Positions 51,754 to 60,060 of a stretch of DNA of 64,000 nucleotides are shown piece by piece. Each line of letters starts with the position of its first letter. Within the stretch, counting starts at the first letter, position 1. The translations under genes were made by a program, and so were the position numbers. Location: NCBI GenBank assembly GCA_964446385.1, contig CAYUOH010000007.1, positions 1-64,000 of the forward strand. The letters are read 5' to 3'. The notes beneath the pieces were generated by a model that saw nothing but the letters and a program-made list of their open reading frames with translations, did not search any database and had not been told where the DNA came from. Origin of the DNA: CAYSRC01 sp964446385. GTDB taxonomy: Bacteria > Bacillota > Clostridia > Oscillospirales > Ruminococcaceae.

Positions 51754-52424
51754 GCCTGTCCCTCCATCCGGTATCCGACATTTCTGACGGTCTCGATAAG
51801 ATCTCCGTATTTACCCAGTTTCACGCGAAGAGTGCGGATGTGCATGTCCACGGTGCGCGTCTCGCCATAGTAATCCATGCCCCAAATATCATTCATAAGC
51901 TGCTCCCGTGTGAATACCGTACCCGGGTGTGAAAGAAACATACGAAGCAGCTCAAATTCTTTGTAGGTCAGAACGACCCGCTCACCGTCGGTCGTTACCG
52001 TACGCTCACCCGGATTGAGGATCAGATCTCCAATCCTTAACAGAGTTTGCGCCTCCTTCGGCTGACAGCGGCGAAGCACCGCTTTTACGCGTGAGATCAT
52101 CTCCATCACACCGAAAGGCTTTACCAGATAATCGTCCGCACCGAGGTCGAGCGACTGTATTTTGTCATATTCCTTACCCTTGGCTGTCGCCATGATCACG
52201 GGAATGTCCTTCGTATCAGCGCGGCTTTTCATGAGACGCAGGAGCTCGACGCCGTCCATTCCCGGAATCATGACGTCAAGGATCACAAGCTCCGGCTTCT
52301 CTTTTTCGAGCGCATCGCGGAAAGAAAGCCCATCCTCAAAGCCTCTCGCCTCAAAACCGGTGGACTGTAATGTATACACCTCGATATCCCGGATGCTTGC
52401 GTCATCTTCCACGCACCATATCAT
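51750..52424 (-). CDS. phoB: Phosphate-regulon response regulator
   Basis: A ~224-residue OmpR/PhoB-family regulator. The receiver has the acidic pair in VEDDASI, phospho-acceptor Asp in LVILDVMIPGMDGVE near residue 51, and Lys in DDYLVKPFGV. The winged helix ends RTVDMHIRTLRVKLGKYGDL and NVGYRMEG. I start it at the ATG at 52424, which overlaps the phoU TGA (ATGA). It likely activates pst through the tandem repeat at 56534. Confidence 0.92.
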   Translation of the reverse strand: MIWCVEDDASIRDIEVYTLQSTGFEARGFEDGLSFRDALEKEKPELVILDVMIPGMDGVELLRLMKSRADTKDIPVIMATAKGKEYDKIQSLDLGADDYLVKPFGVMEMISRVKAVLRRCQPKEAQTLLRIGDLILNPGERTVTTDGERVVLTYKEFELLRMFLSHPGTVFTREQLMNDIWGMDYYGETRTVDMHIRTLRVKLGKYGDLIETVRNVGYRMEGQA

Positions 52425-53074
52425 AATTCGTGCGCCCCTTTGTGAACGCCTGTCACGGAGAAAACTACCCACTCCGCGATGTTGACTGCGTGGTCGCCGA
52501 TACGTTCAAAGTATTTCGCGATCATTAAAAGATCAATAGCGTATTCTCCGTCCGTCAGTTTTGACGCGATCATATCAATTAGAGAGACCCTGACCATATC
52601 GAACAGGTCGTCAACCACGTCGTCATAGTCGATGACGGCCAGCGCCATCTCGGTATCCTTATGCACATAGGCATCCACACTGTCGGTAACCATCTTAATA
52701 GTGGCACGCGCCATATCGCTTACATGCGCGACCTCCGCGCCGGAACGCCCGCCTAAGTATCCGATGATCTCAGCGATATTGGAGGCCTGATCGCCGATAC
52801 GCTCCATATCTGTTATCATCTTCAGCGCGGCGGATATCTGCCTTAGATCACGCGCCACAGGCTGCTGTTGTAAAAGGAGTTTGAGGCACATTGATTCGAT
52901 GTCCTGTTCCTTCCGGCCTATCTCTCCGTACACTGCCAGCACTTTGGCAATGAGCGTAGCGTCTCCGTCCAGCATCGCCTTGGCGGCAATCGCGATCGCT
53001 TCCTCGCACATTGCGCCCATATCTATCATTTCTCTGTTTAAAATAGCAAGCTGTTCATCAAATTTGTTTCTCAT
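52421..53074 (-). CDS. phoU: Phosphate transport regulator
   Basis: A 217-residue PhoU with two tandem three-helix PhoU domains, each with the acidic metal-site motif (ADMERIGDQASNIAE-type: MERIGDQASNIAE near residue 91 and FERIGDHAVNIAEWV near 190). PhoU links PstSCAB to PhoR and keeps the regulon silent in high phosphate. It overlaps pstB by one base and phoB by four. Confidence 0.94.
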   Translation of the reverse strand: MRNKFDEQLAILNREMIDMGAMCEEAIAIAAKAMLDGDATLIAKVLAVYGEIGRKEQDIESMCLKLLLQQQPVARDLRQISAALKMITDMERIGDQASNIAEIIGYLGGRSGAEVAHVSDMARATIKMVTDSVDAYVHKDTEMALAVIDYDDVVDDLFDMVRVSLIDMIASKLTDGEYAIDLLMIAKYFERIGDHAVNIAEWVVFSVTGVHKGAHEL

Positions 53075-53829
53075 TATCCGAACCTCCCTGTGATATAGTC
53101 CTCAGTACGCTTGTCTCTCGGCTGGGCAAAGAGTCTTTCGGTATTGTCGAATTCGATCAGGTCACCAAGTAGGAAAAACGCTGTGTTATCGGAAATGCGG
53201 ACCGCCTGCTGCATGTTGTGGGTCACCATAATAATAGTATACTTACTTTCCAGCTCTGCAACAAGGTCCTCTATCTTTGATGTTGAAATCGGGTCGAGGG
53301 CGCTTGTGGGCTCGTCCATCAGCAGTACCGTAGGCTCGACTGCAAGTGCTCTTGCGATGCACAGTCTTTGCTGCTGACCGCCGGAAAGGCCCAACGCCGA
53401 CTTCTTCAGCCTGTCCTTGACTTCATCCCAAATCGCGGCGTCCTTCAGCGAGCGCTCCACGATGTCATCCAGCTTCGCTTTCGCTTTTACCCCGTGGGTG
53501 CGCGGACCGTATGCAACGTTGTCGTAGATGCTCATGGGAAAGGGATTCGGTTTCTGGAACACCATGCCGATCTCCCGGCGCAGCTCGCTTACATCTATTT
53601 CGGGAGCGTATATGTCGGCGTCTTTGTATTTCACCTCGCCTGTGATCTTCACACCGGGGATAAGATCGTTCATGCGGTTTATCGTCTTGAGAAAGGTGGA
53701 TTTTCCGCATCCGGAGGGGCCGATGAGCGCCGTGATGCTGTTTGCGGGTATGTCAATATTGATGTTTTTAAGCGCCTGTGTGCTTCCGTACCAGAGGCAC
53801 AGTTCTTTTGTATTTATTATACTGCTCAT
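53074..53829 (-). CDS. pstB: Phosphate ABC transporter ATPase
   Basis: A 251-residue ATPase: Walker A GPSGCGKSTFLK, signature LSGGQQQRLCIARALA, Walker B VLLMDEPTSALDP and switch His VTHNMQQA. Its QIGMVFQKPNPFPMSIYDNVAYGPR-type stretch (residues ~87-110) is characteristic of PstB. It powers phosphate import through PstCA. It overlaps pstA by 4 bp. Confidence 0.96.
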   Translation of the reverse strand: MSSIINTKELCLWYGSTQALKNINIDIPANSITALIGPSGCGKSTFLKTINRMNDLIPGVKITGEVKYKDADIYAPEIDVSELRREIGMVFQKPNPFPMSIYDNVAYGPRTHGVKAKAKLDDIVERSLKDAAIWDEVKDRLKKSALGLSGGQQQRLCIARALAVEPTVLLMDEPTSALDPISTSKIEDLVAELESKYTIIMVTHNMQQAVRISDNTAFFLLGDLIEFDNTERLFAQPRDKRTEDYITGRFG

Positions 53830-54689
53830 GATTCTCTCCTTTTCCGGAAGTACCGGCTCACCAGCGATGCGCTGAGATTAATGATCAGCGTTAATACCAT
53901 CAGAATTGCTGCGATCGCGAAGGCCACGCCGAATTCTCCCTGCTCCTTGGCATATACATAAAGCGCCACCGTCAGCGTTGAGCCTGCGCTTGAAAGCCCT
54001 TCAAAGATTCCGTTGAGCGCGTGGGCGAAGCCTGCCGTGAAGAGCAGTGCCGCGCTTTCTCCTAGAATGCGTCCTACGGACAAAATACAGCCGGTAACGA
54101 TCCCGTCCACGCTGCCCGGCAGTACCACCGTACTGATGACCCGCCATTTGCCGGCGCCCAGCCCGAACGCCCCTTCACGGTAGCTCTGGGGCACTGTCTT
54201 GAGGCTTTCCTGTGTTGTGCGCATGACGGTTGGCAGGTTCATGATCACCAGCGTCATAGCGCCGGCTATAAGCGAGGTTTGAAAGCCCATGAACTGACAG
54301 AAGAAAAGCATGCCCACAAGGCCGTATATAATGGAGGGAATGCCTGAAAGCGTCTCAGCCGCGTATTCGATAACGCCGACAAGCTTTTTATTTGTGGCGT
54401 ACTCCGTAAGATATATTGCGGCTCCCACGCCCAGCGGGAGGACGATAAGCAGAGTTGCAAGCACGATATACACAGTGTTCAGAATATCCGGAAGAATACC
54501 GATGCGCTCCGTCAGATAACTGGGCTTAGTGGACAGAAGCTCCCACGAGATGTTCGGGACACCCCTGACGAGCACATATCCCACCATGAACAGCACCAGT
54601 ACGCAGGTGATTCCGGCCGCTAAATACATGAGCGCGTTCATTAATATTCCGTATGCTTTTCTGCGGTTTGATTTTGTTTTTACAGGCAT
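53826..54689 (-). CDS. pstA: Phosphate ABC transporter permease
   Basis: A 287-residue inner-membrane permease with six helices and the EAA-type loop SLKTVPQSYREGAFGLGAGKW near residues 165-185, matching PstA. It pairs with PstC. The gene is 1 bp from pstC and overlaps pstB by 4 bp. Confidence 0.94.
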   Translation of the reverse strand: MPVKTKSNRRKAYGILMNALMYLAAGITCVLVLFMVGYVLVRGVPNISWELLSTKPSYLTERIGILPDILNTVYIVLATLLIVLPLGVGAAIYLTEYATNKKLVGVIEYAAETLSGIPSIIYGLVGMLFFCQFMGFQTSLIAGAMTLVIMNLPTVMRTTQESLKTVPQSYREGAFGLGAGKWRVISTVVLPGSVDGIVTGCILSVGRILGESAALLFTAGFAHALNGIFEGLSSAGSTLTVALYVYAKEQGEFGVAFAIAAILMVLTLIINLSASLVSRYFRKRRES

Positions 54690-54690
54690 C

Positions 54691-55569
54691 TTATTTCTCC
54701 TTCCCGCGCTTCAGAAAGAAGTTCAGCGTGGCGTTTATAAGCATGATGAACAGGAACAGCACAAGCGCGATGGAAAAGAGCGCCTGACGCTGAAGGCCTG
54801 CCGAATAGGACATCTCACTGGCGACCGCCGTCGTGAGAAATCTCACGCTCTGAAAAAGCTCCGGCATATTCGGCACATTGCCTGATACCATCATCACCGC
54901 CATTGCCTCGCCGATAGCGCGTCCCACCCCAAGTACCACGGCCGCAGCTATGCCGCTTTTTGCCGCCGGTACCGATACACGGAAATAAGTTTCCGTAGGC
55001 GTTGCGCCCAGCGCGAGAGAGGCGTCCTCGAATTCCTTCGGCACAGCCTCCAGCGCCGTCATTGATACCTTTATGATGCTCGGCAGGATCATCACCGCCA
55101 GTACCACGATCGCCGCAAGCAGGCTCGCCCCGTCCGGCACATTGAAAATACTTCGAATTGCCGGGACAAGCACGAGCATACCTACGAGGCCGTAAACTAC
55201 GGACGGAATACCCGCAAGCAGGCTGACCGCTTCGCCGATAACAATCTTGACTCTTTCAGGCGCTACCTTGGCCAGATACACCGCTGTCAGAAACCCGACG
55301 GGCACTCCAACGAGGATCGCACCTGCCGTGCCGTAGATAGAGGTCAGTATGAACGGGAGGATACCGAACTGCTGTTGTGCCGCTGTGGATGACCATTTCT
55401 TTCCGAGCAGAAAATCTACCAGCCCTATTTCTTTTATGGCGGGTATTCCCGATATTACCAGATAAACCGTGATAAGAAGCACACTGCCGACGGTCACAAG
55501 ACCCAGTACGAGAAAGACACCGTGGATAATATCTTCAACAAGCTTCTTCCGATTTACTATATTCTTCAT
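54691..55569 (-). CDS. pstC: Phosphate ABC transporter permease
   Basis: About 292 residues with six helices and the EAA loop ALEAVPKEFEDASLALGATP. I prefer the ATG at 55569, preceded by AAAAAAGGATC, over the upstream ATG at 55593, which lies against the hairpin behind pstS. It forms the channel with PstA. Expression relative to pstS may be lowered by the hairpin at 55597-55625. Confidence 0.92.
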   Translation of the reverse strand: MKNIVNRKKLVEDIIHGVFLVLGLVTVGSVLLITVYLVISGIPAIKEIGLVDFLLGKKWSSTAAQQQFGILPFILTSIYGTAGAILVGVPVGFLTAVYLAKVAPERVKIVIGEAVSLLAGIPSVVYGLVGMLVLVPAIRSIFNVPDGASLLAAIVVLAVMILPSIIKVSMTALEAVPKEFEDASLALGATPTETYFRVSVPAAKSGIAAAVVLGVGRAIGEAMAVMMVSGNVPNMPELFQSVRFLTTAVASEMSYSAGLQRQALFSIALVLFLFIMLINATLNFFLKRGKEK

Positions 55570-55596
55570 TATTATTTGATCCTTTTTTAGCATAAT

Positions 55597-55625
55597 AAGC
55601 GGGGCCTCTCTGCGAGGCCCCGCTG
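55597..55625 (-). promoter_or_regulatory. Strong hairpin between pstS and pstC
   Basis: AGCGGGGCCTC / GAGGCCCCGCT, 11-bp GC-rich stem with a 5-base loop and no T run. In ABC operons such elements protect the binding-protein mRNA 3' end, giving more binding protein than permease. Confidence 0.7.
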
Positions 55626-55634
55626 TTTGCCTGT

Positions 55635-56444
55635 TCAGTTTGCCGGAACCGCGCCAGCGGCTGAGATAACTGCGAAGGCGTCAGAGGAGGTGATGTAGTC
55701 GAAGAAGAGCTGAGCGGATTCCGACAGAGCTGCGCCCGTCTTGGTCACCAGAACGAAGGGACGTTGGATGGCGTAACTTCCGTCCTTAACAGTCGCTTCG
55801 GTGGGGATCACACCGCCAACCGACAGGGTTTTGACCGTATCCTTCACGGAGGCGAGAGAGGCGTAGCCTATTGCGTCCGGGTTCTGAGATACCGTGGTGA
55901 TAACGTCTCCGGTGCTTGTAAGCTCCTGACGGTATTGGCATGCGTCCTTGGTGTCGGTGATCGATTCAAATCCGTCGCGCGTACCGCTCCCGGCTTCGCG
56001 GCCGATGAGTACGATGGAGGCGTCGTTACCTCCGACCTCGCTCCAGTTTGTGATAGCGCCGGTATAAATATCTGCGATCTGCTCAAGCGTCAGGTCGGAA
56101 ATTGAATTCTTCGGGTTCACAATGACCGCGATACCATCATAGGCCAGAACGGTTTCGGTAAGACCCGCCGATTTTTCGTCGTCCTTCAGCGTACGTGAGG
56201 ACAGACCGATATCGCAGCGCCCCTCGCTTACGGCAGTAATTCCGCTGCCGGAGCCGGTGGGATTATATGTAAAGCTGATGTCGGAGTTGTCGATGGTAAA
56301 CTGCTCACCCAACGCACCGATGACTTTTTCCATTGAGGTGGAGCCGTCTGTTGCGACACTGCCGCCGGACTTGGACTTACCGCATCCGGCAAGTAACGAG
56401 ATTGCCAGAATTGAAACGATTGCGAGCCTGATGATTTTCTTCAT
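55635..56444 (-). CDS. pstS: Phosphate-binding lipoprotein
   Basis: A 269-residue binding protein with a lipoprotein signal (LLAGC, Cys about residue 21), then GSTSMEKVIGALGEQF, the phosphate-binding loop YNPTGSGSGITAVSEGRCDIG, and GREAGSGTRDGFESI near residue 152. It captures phosphate outside the membrane for PstCAB. AAAGGAGAG lies before the ATG. It is the first gene of the operon, behind the Pho-box-like repeat. Confidence 0.95.
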   Translation of the reverse strand: MKKIIRLAIVSILAISLLAGCGKSKSGGSVATDGSTSMEKVIGALGEQFTIDNSDISFTYNPTGSGSGITAVSEGRCDIGLSSRTLKDDEKSAGLTETVLAYDGIAVIVNPKNSISDLTLEQIADIYTGAITNWSEVGGNDASIVLIGREAGSGTRDGFESITDTKDACQYRQELTSTGDVITTVSQNPDAIGYASLASVKDTVKTLSVGGVIPTEATVKDGSYAIQRPFVLVTKTGAALSESAQLFFDYITSSDAFAVISAAGAVPAN

Positions 56445-56533
56445 AAATAAAAACTCTCCTTTTCATTTTGTTCTTTTACTTGTTCCTACGGTTATAATGT
56501 TACCGTTCGGATGTAAAATGAAAAAGAGAGTTT

Positions 56534-56555
56534 ATGTCAAATCGATGTCAAATCG
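56534..56555 (-). promoter_or_regulatory. Pho-box-like tandem repeat before pstS
   Basis: Two perfect, contiguous 11-bp units; on the minus strand CGATTTGACAT twice. TTGACA-like hexamers with 11-bp periodicity match PhoB/PhoP binding boxes. The repeat is ~90 bp upstream of pstS and oriented towards it. Confidence 0.75.
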
Positions 56556-56638
56556 CACTAACTATCTTAGGTACCGCAACGGCGATGACGGATATCGTTG
56601 CCTTTAAGGATAGCTTACTTTTGAGCTTTCCTTCCCGA

Positions 56639-57853
56639 TTATTCTTGAATAGATGAAAGAACTTCAGAAATAGATAAGTCCCGTTTTCGGGAAATTTCAG
56701 AAATATCTTCGTATTCGTATTTTTCCCGTTTGACGCCGTACCCGTCTGATATCTTTTTGTGCACCGTCCCATATCGGGTTTCAATCTCTTCGATTGTACG
56801 GTGCAGTATATAACGGTTACAGATCTGTTCACGGATTCCTATAGTTGTTGTGTGCTTAAAAACAGTTCTGATAATCTTGTCCTTATCATTGATCCGGCAC
56901 ATCGTGCAAAGCAGAATTCCGGGTCTGGATTTTTTCATACCTATCGGTATTGTGTATACATCAAGAGCACCTGCTGAGAGCAATACTTCCATAGCGAACC
57001 CAACGGCTTCGGGAGTCATGTCGTCAATATTACAGGAAAGTTCGAGTACTGTATCGATTGTCTCCGGATCGCTTGTCTCTATATCGCTTGTCTCCGGAGT
57101 TTCCCCCAGGATTGCTCTGACACAGTTCGCCGCAATAAAATCCTTCATACCCATACCGTATCCTATGGATCTTACGGTCATAACCGGCATACTCCCGAAA
57201 TCGGTCGCAAAATGCTTCAACAGAGCCGCCCCTGTGGGGGTACACAATTCACCTTGGATACTTCCGCCATAAATAGGCACATCGCGCAAGATATATGCTG
57301 TTGCAGGCGCCGGTACGGGTAGAATCCCGTGTGCGCATTTCACTTGTCCGCTTCCGACATGAATGGGAGAAACAACAACGCGATCCGGTGAGATCATTTC
57401 CATTAAAATACAAACTGCGGCAATGTCCGCAATGGCATCCATCGTTCCTACTTCGTGGAAATGAATGTCGTTGACAGGAACGCCGTGCACATTACTTTCT
57501 GCTTCTGCGATCAATGAATAAACGGCCATAATATCGTTTTTAACCTGCTCTGACACAGGCAACTGTCCTCTGACAATTGCATCTATATCCTGTATACCGC
57601 TGTGATGATGTTCATGTTCATGATCATGATGATGATCTTCACTTGATTCTTCCTGACCGTTAACTTTTACAGAAATATGTGTTCCCGTTATACCGCATTT
57701 GACCGAGTTTTCTCTTGAAAACACCACACCCGGAATACCAAGTAAGTTGAACTTCCCGATGATCCTGTCAGGTTCAGGAACCAATTCCAAAAGCGCGGCT
57801 GTAAGCATATCACCGGCTGCGCCCATATTGCAGTCTATGTACAGTGTTTTCAT
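56639..57853 (-). CDS. larC: Nickel-pincer cofactor nickel insertase
   Basis: LarC is the CTP-dependent nickel insertase that finishes the nickel-pincer nucleotide (NPN) cofactor. The 404-residue protein starts LYIDCNMGAAGDMLTAALLE and has a His-rich loop at residues ~73-84 (HHHDHEHEHHH), DIHFHEVGTMDAIADI, and a C-terminal domain from ELSCNIDDMTPEAVGFAME. In Lactiplantibacillus larC is split by a programmed frameshift; here both parts are in one frame. It overlaps larB by 4 bp. Confidence 0.93.
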   Translation of the reverse strand: MKTLYIDCNMGAAGDMLTAALLELVPEPDRIIGKFNLLGIPGVVFSRENSVKCGITGTHISVKVNGQEESSEDHHHDHEHEHHHSGIQDIDAIVRGQLPVSEQVKNDIMAVYSLIAEAESNVHGVPVNDIHFHEVGTMDAIADIAAVCILMEMISPDRVVVSPIHVGSGQVKCAHGILPVPAPATAYILRDVPIYGGSIQGELCTPTGAALLKHFATDFGSMPVMTVRSIGYGMGMKDFIAANCVRAILGETPETSDIETSDPETIDTVLELSCNIDDMTPEAVGFAMEVLLSAGALDVYTIPIGMKKSRPGILLCTMCRINDKDKIIRTVFKHTTTIGIREQICNRYILHRTIEEIETRYGTVHKKISDGYGVKREKYEYEDISEISRKRDLSISEVLSSIQE

Positions 57854-58605
57854 TTTTTCACCTCCATATGATTGATCATACTTGCAAGATAACCGGCGCC
57901 AAAACCGTTATCAATATTTACTACAGAAACGCCGCTTGCACAGGAATTCAGCATGGAAAGCAATGCGGAAACACCCCCGAAAGAAGCTCCGTAACCTACG
58001 CTGGTCGGGACAGCAATCACAGGACAGTCCGCAAGACCACCGATAACGCTTGCAAGAGCCCCTTCCATTCCTGCAATCGCAATGATAACCGACGCACTCA
58101 TAATTTCATCCAGATGTGCCAGAAGTCTCTGTAATCCCGCAACCCCTACATCATACAGGCGGATAACCTCATTCCCATGAACTTCTGCAGTAAGCGCCGC
58201 TTCTTCCGCAACAGGTATATCCGACGTTCCGCCTGTTGCCACAACGATTTTCCCGATTCCGTTTGGTGCCGGTATTTCACCCAAAATTCCGATTCTTGCA
58301 TTTGCGTAATATTTCAACGGATATTCAGAAGATATCTTCTTTTCAGCTTCTTCGGTAAGTCTTGTGATCAGAATGGTATTCTGCCCATTCTTTTTCATGC
58401 TTTCAATAATACCGATTATCTGATCAGGCGTTTTCCCGGCTCCGTAGATTACTTCAGCAGCCCCTTGACGGATATTACGATGCAAATCTATTTTTGCAAA
58501 GCCGATATCTTCAAAAGGTTGCTTTTTTATATAAAGAAGTGCTTTCTCGACAGAGATTGTTCCATTTTTAACCTGTTCCAGAATTTCTTTGATATCGCTG
58601 TTCAT
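57850..58605 (-). CDS. larB: Nickel-pincer cofactor biosynthesis carboxylase/hydrolase
   Basis: LarB carboxylates nicotinic acid adenine dinucleotide and hydrolyses it, the first NPN step. The 251-residue protein has an N-terminal LarB element (KIDLHRNIRQGAAEVIYGAG) and a PurE-like domain (VVATGGTSDIPVAEEAALTA; IIAIAGMEGALASVIGGL; VAVPTSVGYGASFGG-like). It is between larE and larC with 4-bp overlaps on each side, an intact operon. Confidence 0.93.
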   Translation of the reverse strand: MNSDIKEILEQVKNGTISVEKALLYIKKQPFEDIGFAKIDLHRNIRQGAAEVIYGAGKTPDQIIGIIESMKKNGQNTILITRLTEEAEKKISSEYPLKYYANARIGILGEIPAPNGIGKIVVATGGTSDIPVAEEAALTAEVHGNEVIRLYDVGVAGLQRLLAHLDEIMSASVIIAIAGMEGALASVIGGLADCPVIAVPTSVGYGASFGGVSALLSMLNSCASGVSVVNIDNGFGAGYLASMINHMEVKK

Positions 58606-59348
58606 TCCCGCGCCTCCAAATCCAATACGATTGATGAATAGTACTTTTTCAATTCTTGAATAATGTCTTTTCGGTAAAGCAGCACCTTCTCAAGCTGCTC
58701 CTCCCGAAATTGCAGTTTTGCTCCATTCCCCATCATACGAACCCGAAAGTCACGAAAACCCAGAGTAGAGAGATAGTTTTCAGCCTGTTCCGTTGCCTGT
58801 AATTTTTTCTTTATGATCGTTTCTCCTGTAGGGATTCTTGTTGCGAGACATGCGTACGCAGGTTTATTCCAGGTAAAAAGGCCGGCTTCTCTGGATAATT
58901 TTCGAATTTCGCTTTTTTTCAGTCCTGATTCCTTAAGAGGAGAAAGAATCTTCAATTCCCGAAGTGCTTTCATCCCCGGGCGATCTCCTTCTTCATCTGA
59001 AGCGTTAGTTCCATCTGCCAAAACTGTATACCCGTCTTTTTCTGCGGCATCCATTATTGTGGCGAATATAACCTTTTTACAATAATAACACCGGTCCTGT
59101 GGATTCGCCGTAATCGTCGCTTCTTCCAGGATTGAGATTGGTAGAATCCTCATTCGAATTTCTAGCTGAGCGGCTAGCCGGACTGCATCATCCAACTCAA
59201 ACTGCGGCTGAAAATCTGATTTTACATAGTATGCCTGGATATCGGCAGCATAACTTTTAGCAGCATAAAGAAGATACGCTGAATCCACGCCTCCGGAAAA
59301 CGCAATTGCTATTTTCGGGTATTCCGAGAAAAACGAATTTAAATCCAT
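58602..59348 (-). CDS. larE: Nickel-pincer cofactor sulfur transferase
   Basis: LarE adenylates the LarB product and adds sulfur. The ~248-residue protein has the PP-loop IAIAFSGGVDSAYLLYAA near residue 13, DRCYYCKKVIF near 85 and KPAYACLATRIPTGE near 162, whose Cys167 sits where the sulfur-donating Cys lies in LarE proteins. The ATG at 59348 has GAGGTG upstream; earlier in-frame codons run through a terminator-like leader. First gene of larEBC. No larA-type racemase is in the window. Confidence 0.93.
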   Translation of the reverse strand: MDLNSFFSEYPKIAIAFSGGVDSAYLLYAAKSYAADIQAYYVKSDFQPQFELDDAVRLAAQLEIRMRILPISILEEATITANPQDRCYYCKKVIFATIMDAAEKDGYTVLADGTNASDEEGDRPGMKALRELKILSPLKESGLKKSEIRKLSREAGLFTWNKPAYACLATRIPTGETIIKKKLQATEQAENYLSTLGFRDFRVRMMGNGAKLQFREEQLEKVLLYRKDIIQELKKYYSSIVLDLEARE

Positions 59349-59357
59349 AAACACCTC

Positions 59358-59390
59358 AAATAAAAAGGGCCTACGACTACCCCTTTTGAG
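59358..59390 (-). promoter_or_regulatory. Terminator-like hairpin in the larE leader
   Basis: On the minus strand AAAAGGGG - loop - CCCTTTTTATTT lies just before the GAGGTG ribosome site of larE. It could attenuate larEBC or sequester its start. No known riboswitch consensus was recognised in 59349-59556. Confidence 0.4.
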
Positions 59391-59556
59391 AAGCCGCACA
59401 CCCTCGTTGTATACACATAATACACGAATAATAAATAAAGTAACCCCTTTAGGTCAAATAACTGAGTCCGTGATATATATTTTATAATATCATTGTTACT
59501 TAATTTGTCAATAGTTTAGCATACTACTGTAAAATTGTATTCAATTTATTCAATTA

Positions 59557-60060
59557 TCAATTTGATTTTTTAATCTTTAAATAGACAGCGCTGATTACAG
59601 CGGTTATCAGGATAACGGAAACAGCAATTATTACTTTGTTCTGTGATAATGGTTCTTTTATTACAGAACCGGGTTCAACTATGTCGATATTTGTACAGTG
59701 AATATCGATATCTCCCCCGTGCTCCGGACACGATCTGTGGAATTCGCCGGTAATTTTCACCGTATCGCCCTTGTGCTTATAATCGCCGTAGAATTGAATT
59801 TGATCAATATCGCTGCTTTTCACCCAAATGCCTATTGCGTTCGTTGTATCGTTTATGTTTATCCATGTATACTCGCCTCTTTCGAGAGCTTCACCGATCG
59901 CTTCACCCTGTACAGTGACTTCCGTATTATCAAACGAAACGGATTGTTCTATCAGATCATTGATTTTTACTATGTTTTCGGATGCGGCACATGGTACGGG
60001 TAACGAAATCAAGAATATCATTATCACTGCTGTTATTATGATTTCCGATTTTTTACGCAT
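59557..60060 (-). CDS. Secreted, membrane-anchored OB-fold-like protein
   Basis: A 167-residue protein: signal peptide (residues ~8-26), an extracellular domain with the beta-strand pattern of an OB fold (SFDNTEVTVQGEAIGEALER, YTWININDTTNAIGIWVK, GDTVKITGEFHRSCPEHGGD), and a C-terminal helix (KVIIAVSVILITAVISAVYL) with a lysine tail. Its start lies inside the end of trkH (25-bp overlap, GGAGG site), so it belongs to the potassium operon. The role is unknown; an external ligand- or metal-binding function is speculative. Confidence 0.65.
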   Translation of the reverse strand: MRKKSEIIITAVIMIFLISLPVPCAASENIVKINDLIEQSVSFDNTEVTVQGEAIGEALERGEYTWININDTTNAIGIWVKSSDIDQIQFYGDYKHKGDTVKITGEFHRSCPEHGGDIDIHCTNIDIVEPGSVIKEPLSQNKVIIAVSVILITAVISAVYLKIKKSN

